Positions 7,574-15,905 of a DNA stretch of 64,000 nt are shown in pieces; the stretch's first letter is position 1, and each line of letters begins with the position of its first letter. Location of the stretch: NCBI GenBank assembly GCA_964476835.1, contig CAYZCE010000003.1:37733-101732 (forward strand), read 5' to 3'. The stretch comes from PALSA-926 sp964476835. GTDB lineage: Bacteria; Pseudomonadota; Alphaproteobacteria; Micavibrionales; UBA2020. Under the pieces are notes generated by a model. That model was not told where the DNA came from. It ran no database searches and saw only the letters and a program-made list of their open reading frames with translations. Made by a program: the position numbers and the translations under genes.

Positions 7574-8837
7574 TGGTCACCTCGTCTTCGCCGGCGATAT
7601 GCGCGCGCACCATGCGGCCCTCGTCGGAGAGCAGGATGACCGGCGCTTCGTTCATCGTATAGACGTTCATGCCGTCGGCGGAAGAGACGCTCGCGTCCCA
7701 CGACGGCGAGAGCAGCGTCAGCGGCGTGCGCAGATAAATATGGCCCGACAGGCGGAAAGCGGTGGTGCGACCGTCGACGCCCTCGATCTTCATCTTTTCG
7801 GCCTTGGGCGGCGGCACGCCGTCGAGCACCTGCACGAGGTTCTCGTCGCCGCCGACCGCGGCCTTGAGGCCGCCGTTCGCGATCAGCGGCGTCTTGGCCA
7901 TCGGGCCTTGCTTGGGGATGCGCGCGTCAAAACGGTAATAGACTTCGTCGAGCCCGGTCTGCAGCGTGAAGGTGATCGGCGTGATGAGGTCGACGAGGCG
8001 GATCGAGATGTTGCCCATGCCGTGCGCGGTGAGCGGCGTGACGCGGATGACGTGGCCGCCTTCTTCAGGGCCGACGACGTCGAACTTGCCGGCCCAGCTG
8101 ACGTCCTGGATCGGCCACGGCGCGCCGGTGGCGTCCAGCACGGTCAGCGTGGTGACGCGCGTCGGCGAGGTCTTGATGACGGGCGGCGCTTCGGAGGGGT
8201 CGAGCGAGATCGTCTCGACATGCACCTTGGGGTCGGGCACCGCGATCGGCGTCTCGGCGGCCTGGCGGCTGTCCTTGAAGGTGTCGAGCAGCTTGCGGAT
8301 CTGATCGGGCTTCATCGGCATCAGCACCTTGAGCGCTTCGTTGAAGGTGTCTTCGTCGATCTTCTTTTTCTGCGCCTCGATGTCGGCTTCGGCGGCGGCT
8401 TGCGCCTCTTCCGGCGTCATCGGCGCCTGCGCCTGTCCGGAGAGCGCCTTGGCGGTGGCGGCCTGCGACAGCGGCGATGCGGCGAGCGGCGATTTGCCGT
8501 CGACCGGCAAGTTCGCGGCGGGACCCAGCGGGCTGGCCGTCGTCTTCATGCCGAGCGGGCTTTCGTCGCTCTCGCCCGCGCTATCGTCGGCGGCATCCGC
8601 CTTATCGGCGAGCGGGGAGGCGTCGGGTGCAGGCGCTGCATCTTTCTTGTCGGCGACCTTGCTCGATTGTTGCGCTTGTCCGCGCGTGGCGGGCGCGTCG
8701 AAATCGTCGTCGCGCGCGGCTTCGGCTTTTTGCTTGAAGGCCTCGACCTGGCTGTCGAAATCCGCGGCATCCTGCGCGCGCGCGGGCGCCGCGGCTAACA
8801 GCGCCGCAGCGACGAAAATCAGGAATGGGCGTTTCAT
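7563..8837 (-). CDS. dotH: DotH/IcmK-like outer-membrane core protein
   Basis: 424 residues from the preferred ATG at 8837, which begins a clean signal peptide (MKRPFLIFVAAALLAAAPARA); ATGs at 8849 and 8861 are alternatives. The C-terminal half (ISLDPSEAPPVIKTSPTRVTTLTVLDATGAPWPIQDVSW... and AYILRT-type beta strands near SGHIYLRTPLTLL) matches DotH/IcmK/TraN, which forms the outer-membrane ring with DotC and DotD. The N-terminal 200 residues are Ala/Pro/Ser-rich and poorly conserved. Confidence 0.9.
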   Translation of the reverse strand: MKRPFLIFVAAALLAAAPARAQDAADFDSQVEAFKQKAEAARDDDFDAPATRGQAQQSSKVADKKDAAPAPDASPLADKADAADDSAGESDESPLGMKTTASPLGPAANLPVDGKSPLAASPLSQAATAKALSGQAQAPMTPEEAQAAAEADIEAQKKKIDEDTFNEALKVLMPMKPDQIRKLLDTFKDSRQAAETPIAVPDPKVHVETISLDPSEAPPVIKTSPTRVTTLTVLDATGAPWPIQDVSWAGKFDVVGPEEGGHVIRVTPLTAHGMGNISIRLVDLITPITFTLQTGLDEVYYRFDARIPKQGPMAKTPLIANGGLKAAVGGDENLVQVLDGVPPPKAEKMKIEGVDGRTTAFRLSGHIYLRTPLTLLSPSWDASVSSADGMNVYTMNEAPVILLSDEGRMVRAHIAGEDEVTNGR

Positions 8838-8895
8838 AAATTCAATCATCGACACAGTCATTTATACCCATAGCGGCGCAAAAACACACGGCTTT

Positions 8896-9546
8896 TTAAT
8901 AGACATACCACTCCGCAATGCCGATGGCGGCGGGGTTGTCGGCGGTCGGCACCTGTTCGAGCACCACATGCACCGCCTTGGTCGAGACCGTCTTGACCGC
9001 GCCCGAGCGGAAGGTGATCAGCATCGTCTGGTCGAAGGCCCAGCGGTAGCGGCCCTTGTCGAGGCCTTCCCATGTCTGCGTCGGCTCGCCCTGCGGCACT
9101 GAGGTGACGATCTGCTGCGCCGAGATGATGTTGTCGACGAGGTGCGAGTCGATCATCGCCTTCCGGAAACTCTTCCAGCCGTCGGCGGTGAAGTTACGCT
9201 GCGAGAGGTCAAAACGTTGATCGATATCGTTAAATCCGAAGGTCAAAATCTGCGTCACAGCCTGCGACACCCACTGCGCCATCGCCGTCCTTCCCATATT
9301 AGGCAGCGGCAGGCCGACCATGCGCATGTGGCGGCCCTCGACGGTCTCGGCGAAATAGTTGTCCGTGCGCTGCACCGTCTTCACATAAAGGGTGAGTAGC
9401 ACGACGAGGCCGGCGATGATGATGATCTGGATATTGGAAATCCAGACCAGCATGTAGAACCCGTCGCGGAAAGTTTCGTTGCGCTGCCATTCGGGATGCA
9501 GCGGCACGCTCTTCCGCGCCGGCGTTACATCTGGGTTGCGATCCAT
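8896..9546 (-). CDS. dotI: DotI/IcmL-like inner-membrane protein
   Basis: 216 residues, matching the usual DotI size (about 212). One membrane segment (about 35-55, ISNIQIIIIAGLVVLLTLYV) is followed by a periplasmic VirB8-like domain (YFAETVEGRHMRMVGLPLPNMG..., AVTQILTFGFNDIDQRF). DotI and DotJ form an inner-membrane complex. The start overlaps the end of the upstream DotI-like gene by 22 bases. It shares NMG-T-A, TFGF-D-RF and RNFT-GW motifs with that paralogue. Confidence 0.92.
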   Translation of the reverse strand: MDRNPDVTPARKSVPLHPEWQRNETFRDGFYMLVWISNIQIIIIAGLVVLLTLYVKTVQRTDNYFAETVEGRHMRMVGLPLPNMGRTAMAQWVSQAVTQILTFGFNDIDQRFDLSQRNFTADGWKSFRKAMIDSHLVDNIISAQQIVTSVPQGEPTQTWEGLDKGRYRWAFDQTMLITFRSGAVKTVSTKAVHVVLEQVPTADNPAAIGIAEWYVY

Positions 9547-10331
9547 TGCTCGATGCCCACTCCGTTGGGGTTTTCCAGCGACGGCACGCGGTCGATGACG
9601 AGGCGCACAGCCAGGTTGTCGTTACGCGTCGCCGTGCCTGCCTGGTAGGTGACCGCGAGCGGGAAATCCACGACCCAGCGGTAGCGCCCGTTGAAGACGC
9701 CTTCCTGCACGAGCACCGGCGCGCTGGACGGTTGCGCCGTCACGACCTGCCGGTTCGTCTCGATCGATTCGATGATGCGCGACTTCTGCAGCGCGTCGGT
9801 GAAATTCTCCCAGCCGTGGCGCGTGAAGTTGCGCGAGGCCTGCTGCATGCGGCGCTGGTAGTCGTGGAAACCGAAGGTCATGACTTCCGTCGCCGATTGC
9901 GCGGCCCACGACATCAGCGCAGCCGTGCCCATATTGGGCTGATCCAGCGGCACCAGCTGCATGATGCGGCCGTCAGCGGTGGTTGCGAAATAATGGTCCT
10001 GCGGCTTGGTCGCGTTGGTATAGACGATGAAGGTGAGGATGAGCGCGACGATGATGACCGCCTCCGCGATCGCCACGCGCAGCATGTTGCGGAAGCCGTC
10101 GCGGTAGAATTCGTTGCGCACGACGACGGTCGCGAGCGGGCCGGGCGGCATCGCTTTCGTCGTGCCGGGTACCGCAGGTGCGGCTGCGGCGGTTACCGCG
10201 GGCCTTGCGGCAGCCGGTTTCGCCGCCGGCGCTGCGGCTGCCGGCTTCTTGCCGCCGCCGAGCACGGCGGTCAGTATTTTATAAAGTGCGTTGTCCGGCA
10301 CTGCGGACGGCTCTTTGTCGGTTTCGGCCAT
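9525..10331 (-). CDS. Second DotI/IcmL-like protein in the DotJ/IcmM position
   Basis: 268 residues. An Ala/Pro-rich cytoplasmic N-terminus (about 1-70) precedes a membrane segment (about 92-110, AVIIVALILTFIVYT) and a complete VirB8-like periplasmic domain (YFATTADGRIMQLVPLDQPNMG..., EVMTFGFHDYQRRM, SRNFTRHGWENF). In Legionella this slot holds DotJ/IcmM, a short DotI paralogue of about 94 residues without the periplasmic domain. Here the partner keeps the full domain and has extra N-terminal sequence. It is the first gene of the block; its promoter must lie in 10332-10430. Confidence 0.85.
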   Translation of the reverse strand: MAETDKEPSAVPDNALYKILTAVLGGGKKPAAAAPAAKPAAARPAVTAAAAPAVPGTTKAMPPGPLATVVVRNEFYRDGFRNMLRVAIAEAVIIVALILTFIVYTNATKPQDHYFATTADGRIMQLVPLDQPNMGTAALMSWAAQSATEVMTFGFHDYQRRMQQASRNFTRHGWENFTDALQKSRIIESIETNRQVVTAQPSSAPVLVQEGVFNGRYRWVVDFPLAVTYQAGTATRNDNLAVRLVIDRVPSLENPNGVGIEQWIATQM

Positions 10332-10438
10332 GACAGGTCCCCCTCAAGTCCAAACACTATTATATAAGATAGCATTCAATCGTTAACTGTTTAAGAACTA
10401 TATACATTTTGTGCATTACATAAGGGGGTTGCAGGTTC

Positions 10439-10454
10439 TGGCACGGCTCTTGCT
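10439..10454 (+). promoter_or_regulatory. Sigma-54-type promoter for flgK-flgL
   Basis: TGGCACGGCTCTTGCT fits the -24/-12 consensus TGGCAC-N5-TTGCW, with GG (10440-10441) and GC (10452-10453) ten bases apart. It lies 61 bases before the flgK start. Late flagellar genes in many alphaproteobacteria use RpoN. The leader also carries a small hairpin, GGCGGA/TCCGCC with a four-base loop (10482-10497), just before the ribosome-binding site. Confidence 0.8.
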
Positions 10455-10514
10455 AGAAGACGGGAGGAAAAGACTGTTTAGGGCGGATCCGTCCGCCAAG
10501 GGAGGCATAGAGCC

Positions 10515-12914
10515 GTGACATTATCGATTGATTCAGCCGTCTTGGGCCTCCGGGTCGCGCAACAGGCGCTCGATACGGTGTCGAAGAACATCTCGAACGC
10601 CTCGACCGCCGGCTATACCCGGAAAATTCTGCAGCAGGAGAACCTGATCATTGCCGGACAGGGCGTGGGCGCGCGCGCACTGCCCGAAACCCGCAACGTC
10701 AACGCCGCCCTGATCGCCGACCTGAACAAGCAGACCAGCGTTTCCGCCGGTTATGACGTGCAGGTCAAATACCTGCAGCGCATCCAGGATTTCCACGGCG
10801 CGTCGGATTCGACGCAGTCGCTGTCGGCGCAGGTGACGGCGCTGGCTTCGGCCTTCACCGACCTCTCGTCGTCGCCGAGCGATCCCGGCCTCATGGCCTC
10901 GACGGTCAGCGCGGCACAGCAGCTGGCGGGCGGCATCAACAATTTCTCGACTCTCCTGAGCCAGATGCGCGGCGACACGGAGTCCGACATCTCCACCGCC
11001 GTCAATACCGTCAACCAGGCGCTCACCACCATCGCGACGCTGAACCAGAGCATCACGCACCTGGCTGCGACCGGCCAGAGCACTGCCGACCTCGAGGACC
11101 AGCGCGACACCGCCGTCAACACCGTTGCGCAGTATCTCAACACCTCCACCTACAAGAACGGCGACACGCTGATCGTCATCACCAAGCAGGGACAGGTGCT
11201 GGCAGATACCGCGGCGCACAAGCTTTACTTCAACCAAAGCACGATGCAGCCGGACAGCTATTATCCGGGCGGCGGCCTCGACGGCCTGCACATCGGCAGC
11301 GAGACGGGCACCGACATCGCGCAGACCGACATGGGCGGGCAGCTGGGCGCCTTGTTCAACTTGCGCGACAGTGCGCTGCCGCAATACCAGGCGCAGCTCG
11401 ACGAATTCTCGCAGCAGCTGGCGGAGCGTTTCAGCAACGAAGGCCTCAAGCTTTTCGTCGGCGCCAACAACCAGGTGCCGCCGGACGACCCCACCGCTTC
11501 ATCGCCGACCGGCTATAACGGTTTCTCCGGCCAGATCAGGGTCAACCCCGCCATCGTCTCCGACCCTAACCTGCTGCGCAACGGCACCAACGGCGGCACC
11601 GAACTTTCCGGCTCCAACGAAGTCATCCGCCGCGTCGCGCAGTTCGCCTTCGGCGCGTACAAGGCGCAGCAGGCGCTGGGCACGCGCAACATCAACTTCC
11701 CGACGGCGGCGACCGTGCCCGTCAACAGCACGGTGCCGCTCACGCAAGGCGTTGCCGGCACCGTCGACCTGTCGGCCTATACGGCCGGCGCGCCCGGAAC
11801 TTTCACCATCGCGCTGGGCGCAGGTGCACCGCAAACCGTTACGGTGCAGGCAGGCGATAGCGCCACCGACATCGCGGCCAAGATCAACGCGGCCTGCGGT
11901 TCCACCGTCGCCACCTTCGACGGCACGCACCTGTCGCTCAATTCGGGCGGCGCCATCACGCTGGCCGACGGCACCTTTGCCTTGTCCGGCCTCGACCTTG
12001 CCACCGGCACCACGACGCCGCTGCTGCCCGTCGCGCCGCGCAACACGGTTGCGGGCAGCGTCAACCTCTCTTCCTACGCGACGCTCGACCAGGTGCCGAC
12101 GGCCGGCACCCAGCTGCCCGGCACCTTCACGCTCACGATCGGCGGCGTGCCGAAGACCATCACGGTGAATGCGGCTGACACGCCGGCCACCCTTGTGTCC
12201 AGCATCAACACGGCTTTCGGCTATACGGTCGCCTCCATCAACAGCGCGGGCGCGCTCAGCCTGAGCTCCACCAGCGACATCGGCGTTGCGGCCGGCAGCA
12301 TCAACGCGGCGGGCGTTTCCGCGCTGGGCCTGACGGTCGGCACGAAGGCGCAGCCGGCGGCTAGCTTCCAGGTGCAGGTCGGCACGCGTTCCGCCGTCAC
12401 GATCACGATTGCCCCGGGCGATACGACCGCGACCTTGCTCAATAAGCTCAACACCACCGTGCCCGGCCTGGCGGCGACGCTCAACGCGTCGGGACAGCTG
12501 CTGCTGCAGCCGACCGAGGGTGGCGACATCTCGATCACTGACGGCACGGGTTCGCCGCTGTCGGCGCTGGGCATGTCGGTCTCCAACGTCGCGCAGGACC
12601 CGTTCCCGCAGACCGGCCTCGGCCCGTCCGGCACGCTGTCGAGCGGCCTGCTGGCCAACAGCACGCTGCAGGACTTCATCAGCAACATCATCTCGACGCA
12701 GGGCGAGCAGTACAATGTCGCCGATAACGGCCAGGCGCAGGAAAGCTCGTTCCTGCAGACGCTGCAGACGCGCAATTCGAACACGTCCGGCGTCAACATC
12801 GACCAGGAAATGTCCGACCTGATCCGCATCCAGTCCGCCTACAGCGCGGCGGCGAAAATGATTTCAGCGGCGCAGCAGATCTTCGACGAACTGCTGAACG
12901 CCATCAACCGTTGA
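10515..12914 (+). CDS. flgK: Flagellar hook-associated protein 1
   Basis: 799 residues, starting at a GTG after GGGAGG. The N-terminus (LGLRVAQQALDTVSKNISNASTAGYTR) and C-terminus (GVNIDQEMSDLIRIQSAYSAAAKMISAAQQIFDELLNAI) are the FlgK coiled-coil signatures. FlgK forms the first hook-filament junction layer. The protein is longer than common FlgK (about 450-650) because of an insertion around residues 410-690 holding three tandem domains with the pattern GTFT(I/L)-(I/L)G...TVTV-AGD-ATDIAAKIN, like the IN motif of flagellin and FliD. These probably form surface-exposed domains. Confidence 0.95.
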   Translation: MTLSIDSAVLGLRVAQQALDTVSKNISNASTAGYTRKILQQENLIIAGQGVGARALPETRNVNAALIADLNKQTSVSAGYDVQVKYLQRIQDFHGASDSTQSLSAQVTALASAFTDLSSSPSDPGLMASTVSAAQQLAGGINNFSTLLSQMRGDTESDISTAVNTVNQALTTIATLNQSITHLAATGQSTADLEDQRDTAVNTVAQYLNTSTYKNGDTLIVITKQGQVLADTAAHKLYFNQSTMQPDSYYPGGGLDGLHIGSETGTDIAQTDMGGQLGALFNLRDSALPQYQAQLDEFSQQLAERFSNEGLKLFVGANNQVPPDDPTASSPTGYNGFSGQIRVNPAIVSDPNLLRNGTNGGTELSGSNEVIRRVAQFAFGAYKAQQALGTRNINFPTAATVPVNSTVPLTQGVAGTVDLSAYTAGAPGTFTIALGAGAPQTVTVQAGDSATDIAAKINAACGSTVATFDGTHLSLNSGGAITLADGTFALSGLDLATGTTTPLLPVAPRNTVAGSVNLSSYATLDQVPTAGTQLPGTFTLTIGGVPKTITVNAADTPATLVSSINTAFGYTVASINSAGALSLSSTSDIGVAAGSINAAGVSALGLTVGTKAQPAASFQVQVGTRSAVTITIAPGDTTATLLNKLNTTVPGLAATLNASGQLLLQPTEGGDISITDGTGSPLSALGMSVSNVAQDPFPQTGLGPSGTLSSGLLANSTLQDFISNIISTQGEQYNVADNGQAQESSFLQTLQTRNSNTSGVNIDQEMSDLIRIQSAYSAAAKMISAAQQIFDELLNAINR

Positions 12915-12929
12915 TAGGAGGAATACCTC

Positions 12930-13943
12930 ATGACGATCAATAACAACGTCTCTTTCCTGGCGCAGAGCACCGTGCAGTCGGCCCGATTGTCCGACCTGCG
13001 CGCCACCTTCGACGAGCTGCAGCGGCAGGTCACGACGCAGAAGAAATCGGAAAACTACGCCGGCCTTGGCACGGACGCCACCAACGTGCAGCGCCTGCAC
13101 AACATGAAGTCGCTGACCGACAGCTACCTCAAGAACATGACCAGCGTCTCCAACCGCATGAGCCTGATGAGCTCGACGATGACGCAGATCTCCGACCAGG
13201 CCAAGTCGCTGGTCAGCACGGTCAACAACATGGGCGGCGCAACCAATATCGGCACGATCAACCAAGTCGCCCAGCAGGCGCTCGATTTCATCGCCGACAT
13301 GACCAACCAGCAGCTCGACGGCCGCTACCTTTTCGCAGGCTCGGATTCCGGCACGCCGCCTTATACCAACGTCGCCACCGCCAAGCAGAACATGAGCCAG
13401 CAGGTCACGCAGTGGCTCTCGGGCGCCAGCTCGACAACCGCGTTCCTCTCCAACACGGACGGCATGTCGGCGACCAACCTCGGCCTGTCGTCCGGCCTTG
13501 CGACGTCCGGCGCCGTGACGGCGCGCATCTCGCAGAACATGGACGTCGACTACACGGTCAAGGCGGACGACCCGGCGTTTCAGGACATCATCAACGCCTG
13601 CGCCTTCCTCGCCAACCTCAAGCAGCCGGATGCGGCCAACGGCGACGTGGCGACGACGACCGATTTCAACACGGCCGTCCAGCACGCGGTCGACCTTTTG
13701 AACAAGGGCATGCAGGCGATGGACGGCGCCAACCAATCCTTGAGCAGCAAGTTCGCGCTCATCGGCACGATCAAGGACCAGACGACCAGCGACAACGCGC
13801 TCCTGCAGACGCAGATCGACGGCATCGAGAACATCGACCCCAATACCGCGATCATCAACCTGCAGTCGCTGGAAAACCAGCTGACGGCGTCCTATCAGGT
13901 CACCAATATCGTCGGAAAGCTGTCGCTGACCAACTTCATGTAA
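12930..13943 (+). CDS. flgL: Flagellar hook-associated protein 3 (flagellin-like)
   Basis: 337 residues with flagellin-like N-terminal (SFLAQSTVQSARLSDLRATFDELQRQVTTQKKSENYAGLG) and C-terminal (AIINLQSLENQLTASYQVTNIVGKLSLTNFM) helices and the FAGS motif near residue 135. FlgL joins FlgK to the filament. It starts 16 bases after flgK behind a GGAGG site, so it shares the flgK promoter. The stop lies seven bases from the convergent RNase J-like gene, with no terminator between. Confidence 0.93.
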   Translation: MTINNNVSFLAQSTVQSARLSDLRATFDELQRQVTTQKKSENYAGLGTDATNVQRLHNMKSLTDSYLKNMTSVSNRMSLMSSTMTQISDQAKSLVSTVNNMGGATNIGTINQVAQQALDFIADMTNQQLDGRYLFAGSDSGTPPYTNVATAKQNMSQQVTQWLSGASSTTAFLSNTDGMSATNLGLSSGLATSGAVTARISQNMDVDYTVKADDPAFQDIINACAFLANLKQPDAANGDVATTTDFNTAVQHAVDLLNKGMQAMDGANQSLSSKFALIGTIKDQTTSDNALLQTQIDGIENIDPNTAIINLQSLENQLTASYQVTNIVGKLSLTNFM

Positions 13944-13949
13944 GGGAAA

Positions 13950-15548
13950 TCAGGGCGCGCCCGGCTTGAAGATGCGCGGGCGGTGCTTTTTCGGGCCCGG
14001 GGCATTGTTGTTGGCGGGCAGCTGCGGCTTTTTCGCGGGCGCGGTCACCATCACGTAATAGCGGTCGTCCCACGTCTTGCCCTGCAGCGTCTTGAGGCCG
14101 ACGAGCGGCGCCTTGTCCTTGGTCGGCGGGTTCACCGAATGAACGCCTTGCTTCGTCACGCGCATCACGTCGCCGTTGTTGGCGCCGACGGTCTTCTTGC
14201 CCATCTTCTGCATGGCTTTCTCGCAGGCGCTGCGCTGTGCGACGTTGCCGTGCACGGGCATCACGCATTTCGGGTCGGCGAGCTTCACGAATTCGACGAT
14301 CTCCGGCAGGCGTGCGTGGGCATGGGAATAGAGGATGTCGTCTTCGCGCGTCAGCACCTTAAAACCCTTGGCGGCGAGCGTCGAGAGCAGGCGCTGGCGC
14401 TGCGCTTCCTGTCCTGGCATGACGGGCGCGCAGATGAGGATGATGTCGGTGCGTGGGTTGAGCGTGAGCGCGGTCGAGCGGTCTTCCGCCGCGCGCGTCA
14501 GCACGGCGTTGGTGTGGCCTTGCGCGCCGGTGACGACGATGACGGAATCCTTCGGGCGGCAGGCGGCGAGGTCGCGCGCCGACTTCCCCGGCGTCAGCGT
14601 CCTGACCTCAAGGTCGGCGCCGAGCTGTTCGCCCAGCGACATGCCGTTGGCGGCGAGCGCGTCCAGGGCCTGTTCGTGCGCGGTGCCGGAGACCCACAGG
14701 GTGCGTTCGTATTCGGCGGTCACCTGCGCGACGGAAGCGAGGTTCTCCTCATAACCGCCCATCACGGCGACGACGAAGCGCTTGTTGGGGTTTTCTTCCA
14801 TCAGCTCGCGCAGGGTCTCGCGCATGTCGTGCTCGGTCAGTGTCGGGCCGTCCTGCTGCGCGCCGGTGGAATCGAGCAGCAGCAGGTCGACCGGCTGCGA
14901 CACCACGCGCTTGAACTGGTTCTCGTCGAAGGCGGGGCCCCAGATGACGGAAGGGTCCAGCTTGAAGTCGCCGGGGTTGAGGATGGTGCCTGCGGGCGTC
15001 TCGATGAAGAAGCCGACCGATTGCGGCGTCGAGTGGCTGACCCAGAACGAAGTGACGGAAACGGGGCCTTCGACGACCGGCTTGCCCGGCGCGACCATGA
15101 AGATCTCCGGCCATTCCTGCGGGTCGAGGCCGGCGTTGCTGAGTTCTTGCTCCAGCCGCTTCGCGGTATAGGGTGTCGTGTAGATTTTCGGCAGCTTGTA
15201 GCCCATCAGCAGCAAGAGCGGGAGCGCGGCCATGTGGTCGGGGTGGTTGTGCGTGAGGAAGATGGAATCGATCGGCGTTTCCGGCACGTGGCTCGGGTCT
15301 TCCTTATTATAAAGGAAGCGCGCGTAATCGGGCAGCACGGTGTCGCAATCGTCGAGCGCCGGGTCTTCGAGCCAGTGGCCGCTGGCGAGCAGCACGCCTG
15401 CGTCGAACAGCAGTGTCTTACGGCAGGCCTTGCCATCGGCGTCGATATAATCGTAAGTGCACAGCCCGCTGTTGCCGCCGATCTGGTGCTTGTTGTTGCC
15501 GCCGAGCACATGCCAGAGCAAGGTGCCTTTGTCCTTATGATGCGTCAT
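13950..15548 (-). CDS. RNase J-like metallo-beta-lactamase ribonuclease
   Basis: 532 residues. The metal-binding motif HNHPDH (about residue 107) and the RNase J features HSTPQSVGFFIETPAGTILNPGDFKLD and C-terminal SHAHARLPEIVEFVKLADPKCVMPVHGN indicate a beta-CASP ribonuclease with metal-dependent endo/5'-exonuclease activity. The N-terminus differs from typical RNase J, with a long LFDAGVLLASGHWLEDP insertion, so it may be a divergent paralogue. The ATG at 15548 overlaps the iscX stop (ATGA), which fixes the start and couples the two genes. Confidence 0.82.
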   Translation of the reverse strand: MTHHKDKGTLLWHVLGGNNKHQIGGNSGLCTYDYIDADGKACRKTLLFDAGVLLASGHWLEDPALDDCDTVLPDYARFLYNKEDPSHVPETPIDSIFLTHNHPDHMAALPLLLLMGYKLPKIYTTPYTAKRLEQELSNAGLDPQEWPEIFMVAPGKPVVEGPVSVTSFWVSHSTPQSVGFFIETPAGTILNPGDFKLDPSVIWGPAFDENQFKRVVSQPVDLLLLDSTGAQQDGPTLTEHDMRETLRELMEENPNKRFVVAVMGGYEENLASVAQVTAEYERTLWVSGTAHEQALDALAANGMSLGEQLGADLEVRTLTPGKSARDLAACRPKDSVIVVTGAQGHTNAVLTRAAEDRSTALTLNPRTDIILICAPVMPGQEAQRQRLLSTLAAKGFKVLTREDDILYSHAHARLPEIVEFVKLADPKCVMPVHGNVAQRSACEKAMQKMGKKTVGANNGDVMRVTKQGVHSVNPPTKDKAPLVGLKTLQGKTWDDRYYVMVTAPAKKPQLPANNNAPGPKKHRPRIFKPGAP

Positions 15549-15766
15549 GCAGCGTTCGCCCCGTCCTCGTTGGCCAGGCGCATCCATGTCCAGAGGATAT
15601 GGTCGAGGTAGGCGGGTTTGGGCGGGGTGGGCGCATCGGCGAAGCCGGGCAGCGCGCAAATCATCCGGAGAAGGTCGTCATGCGTCCGCGACAGGCGCAC
15701 CGCATCGGGGTGCTCTTGAAGAAGCGCGGTCGCGATTTCGGTCGCGTGTGACCAGGAAAGCGGCAT
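15545..15766 (-). CDS. iscX: IscX-like Fe-S assembly protein
   Basis: 73 residues. LSWSHATEIATALLQEHPD...LSRTHDDLLRMICALPGFAD...LDHILWTWMRLANE follows the IscX pattern (W-D--IA-AL---HPD, L--I--L--F-D, LE-I---W). IscX binds the cysteine desulfurase IscS and tunes Fe-S assembly. It is normally beside isc genes; here its neighbour is an RNase J-like gene, with which it overlaps. Length and motif are good. Confidence 0.8.
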   Translation of the reverse strand: MPLSWSHATEIATALLQEHPDAVRLSRTHDDLLRMICALPGFADAPTPPKPAYLDHILWTWMRLANEDGANAA

Positions 15767-15905
15767 CGGGGTCTTTTCAATGATGTGTCAGACAGGCCGC
15801 TATCCTAACAGGACTTATGATTCCAAATTCGGGTCATTTCACGAAATAAAAAAATAATAATGAAATACAGGGGGTTACAAAATGTACCCACATTTCATAA
15901 TCTGA

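Noticed and set aside
10372..10383. TTAA-CTGT-TTAA upstream of flgK as a CtrA site
   Set aside because: The spacing between the half-sites is four bases, not seven.
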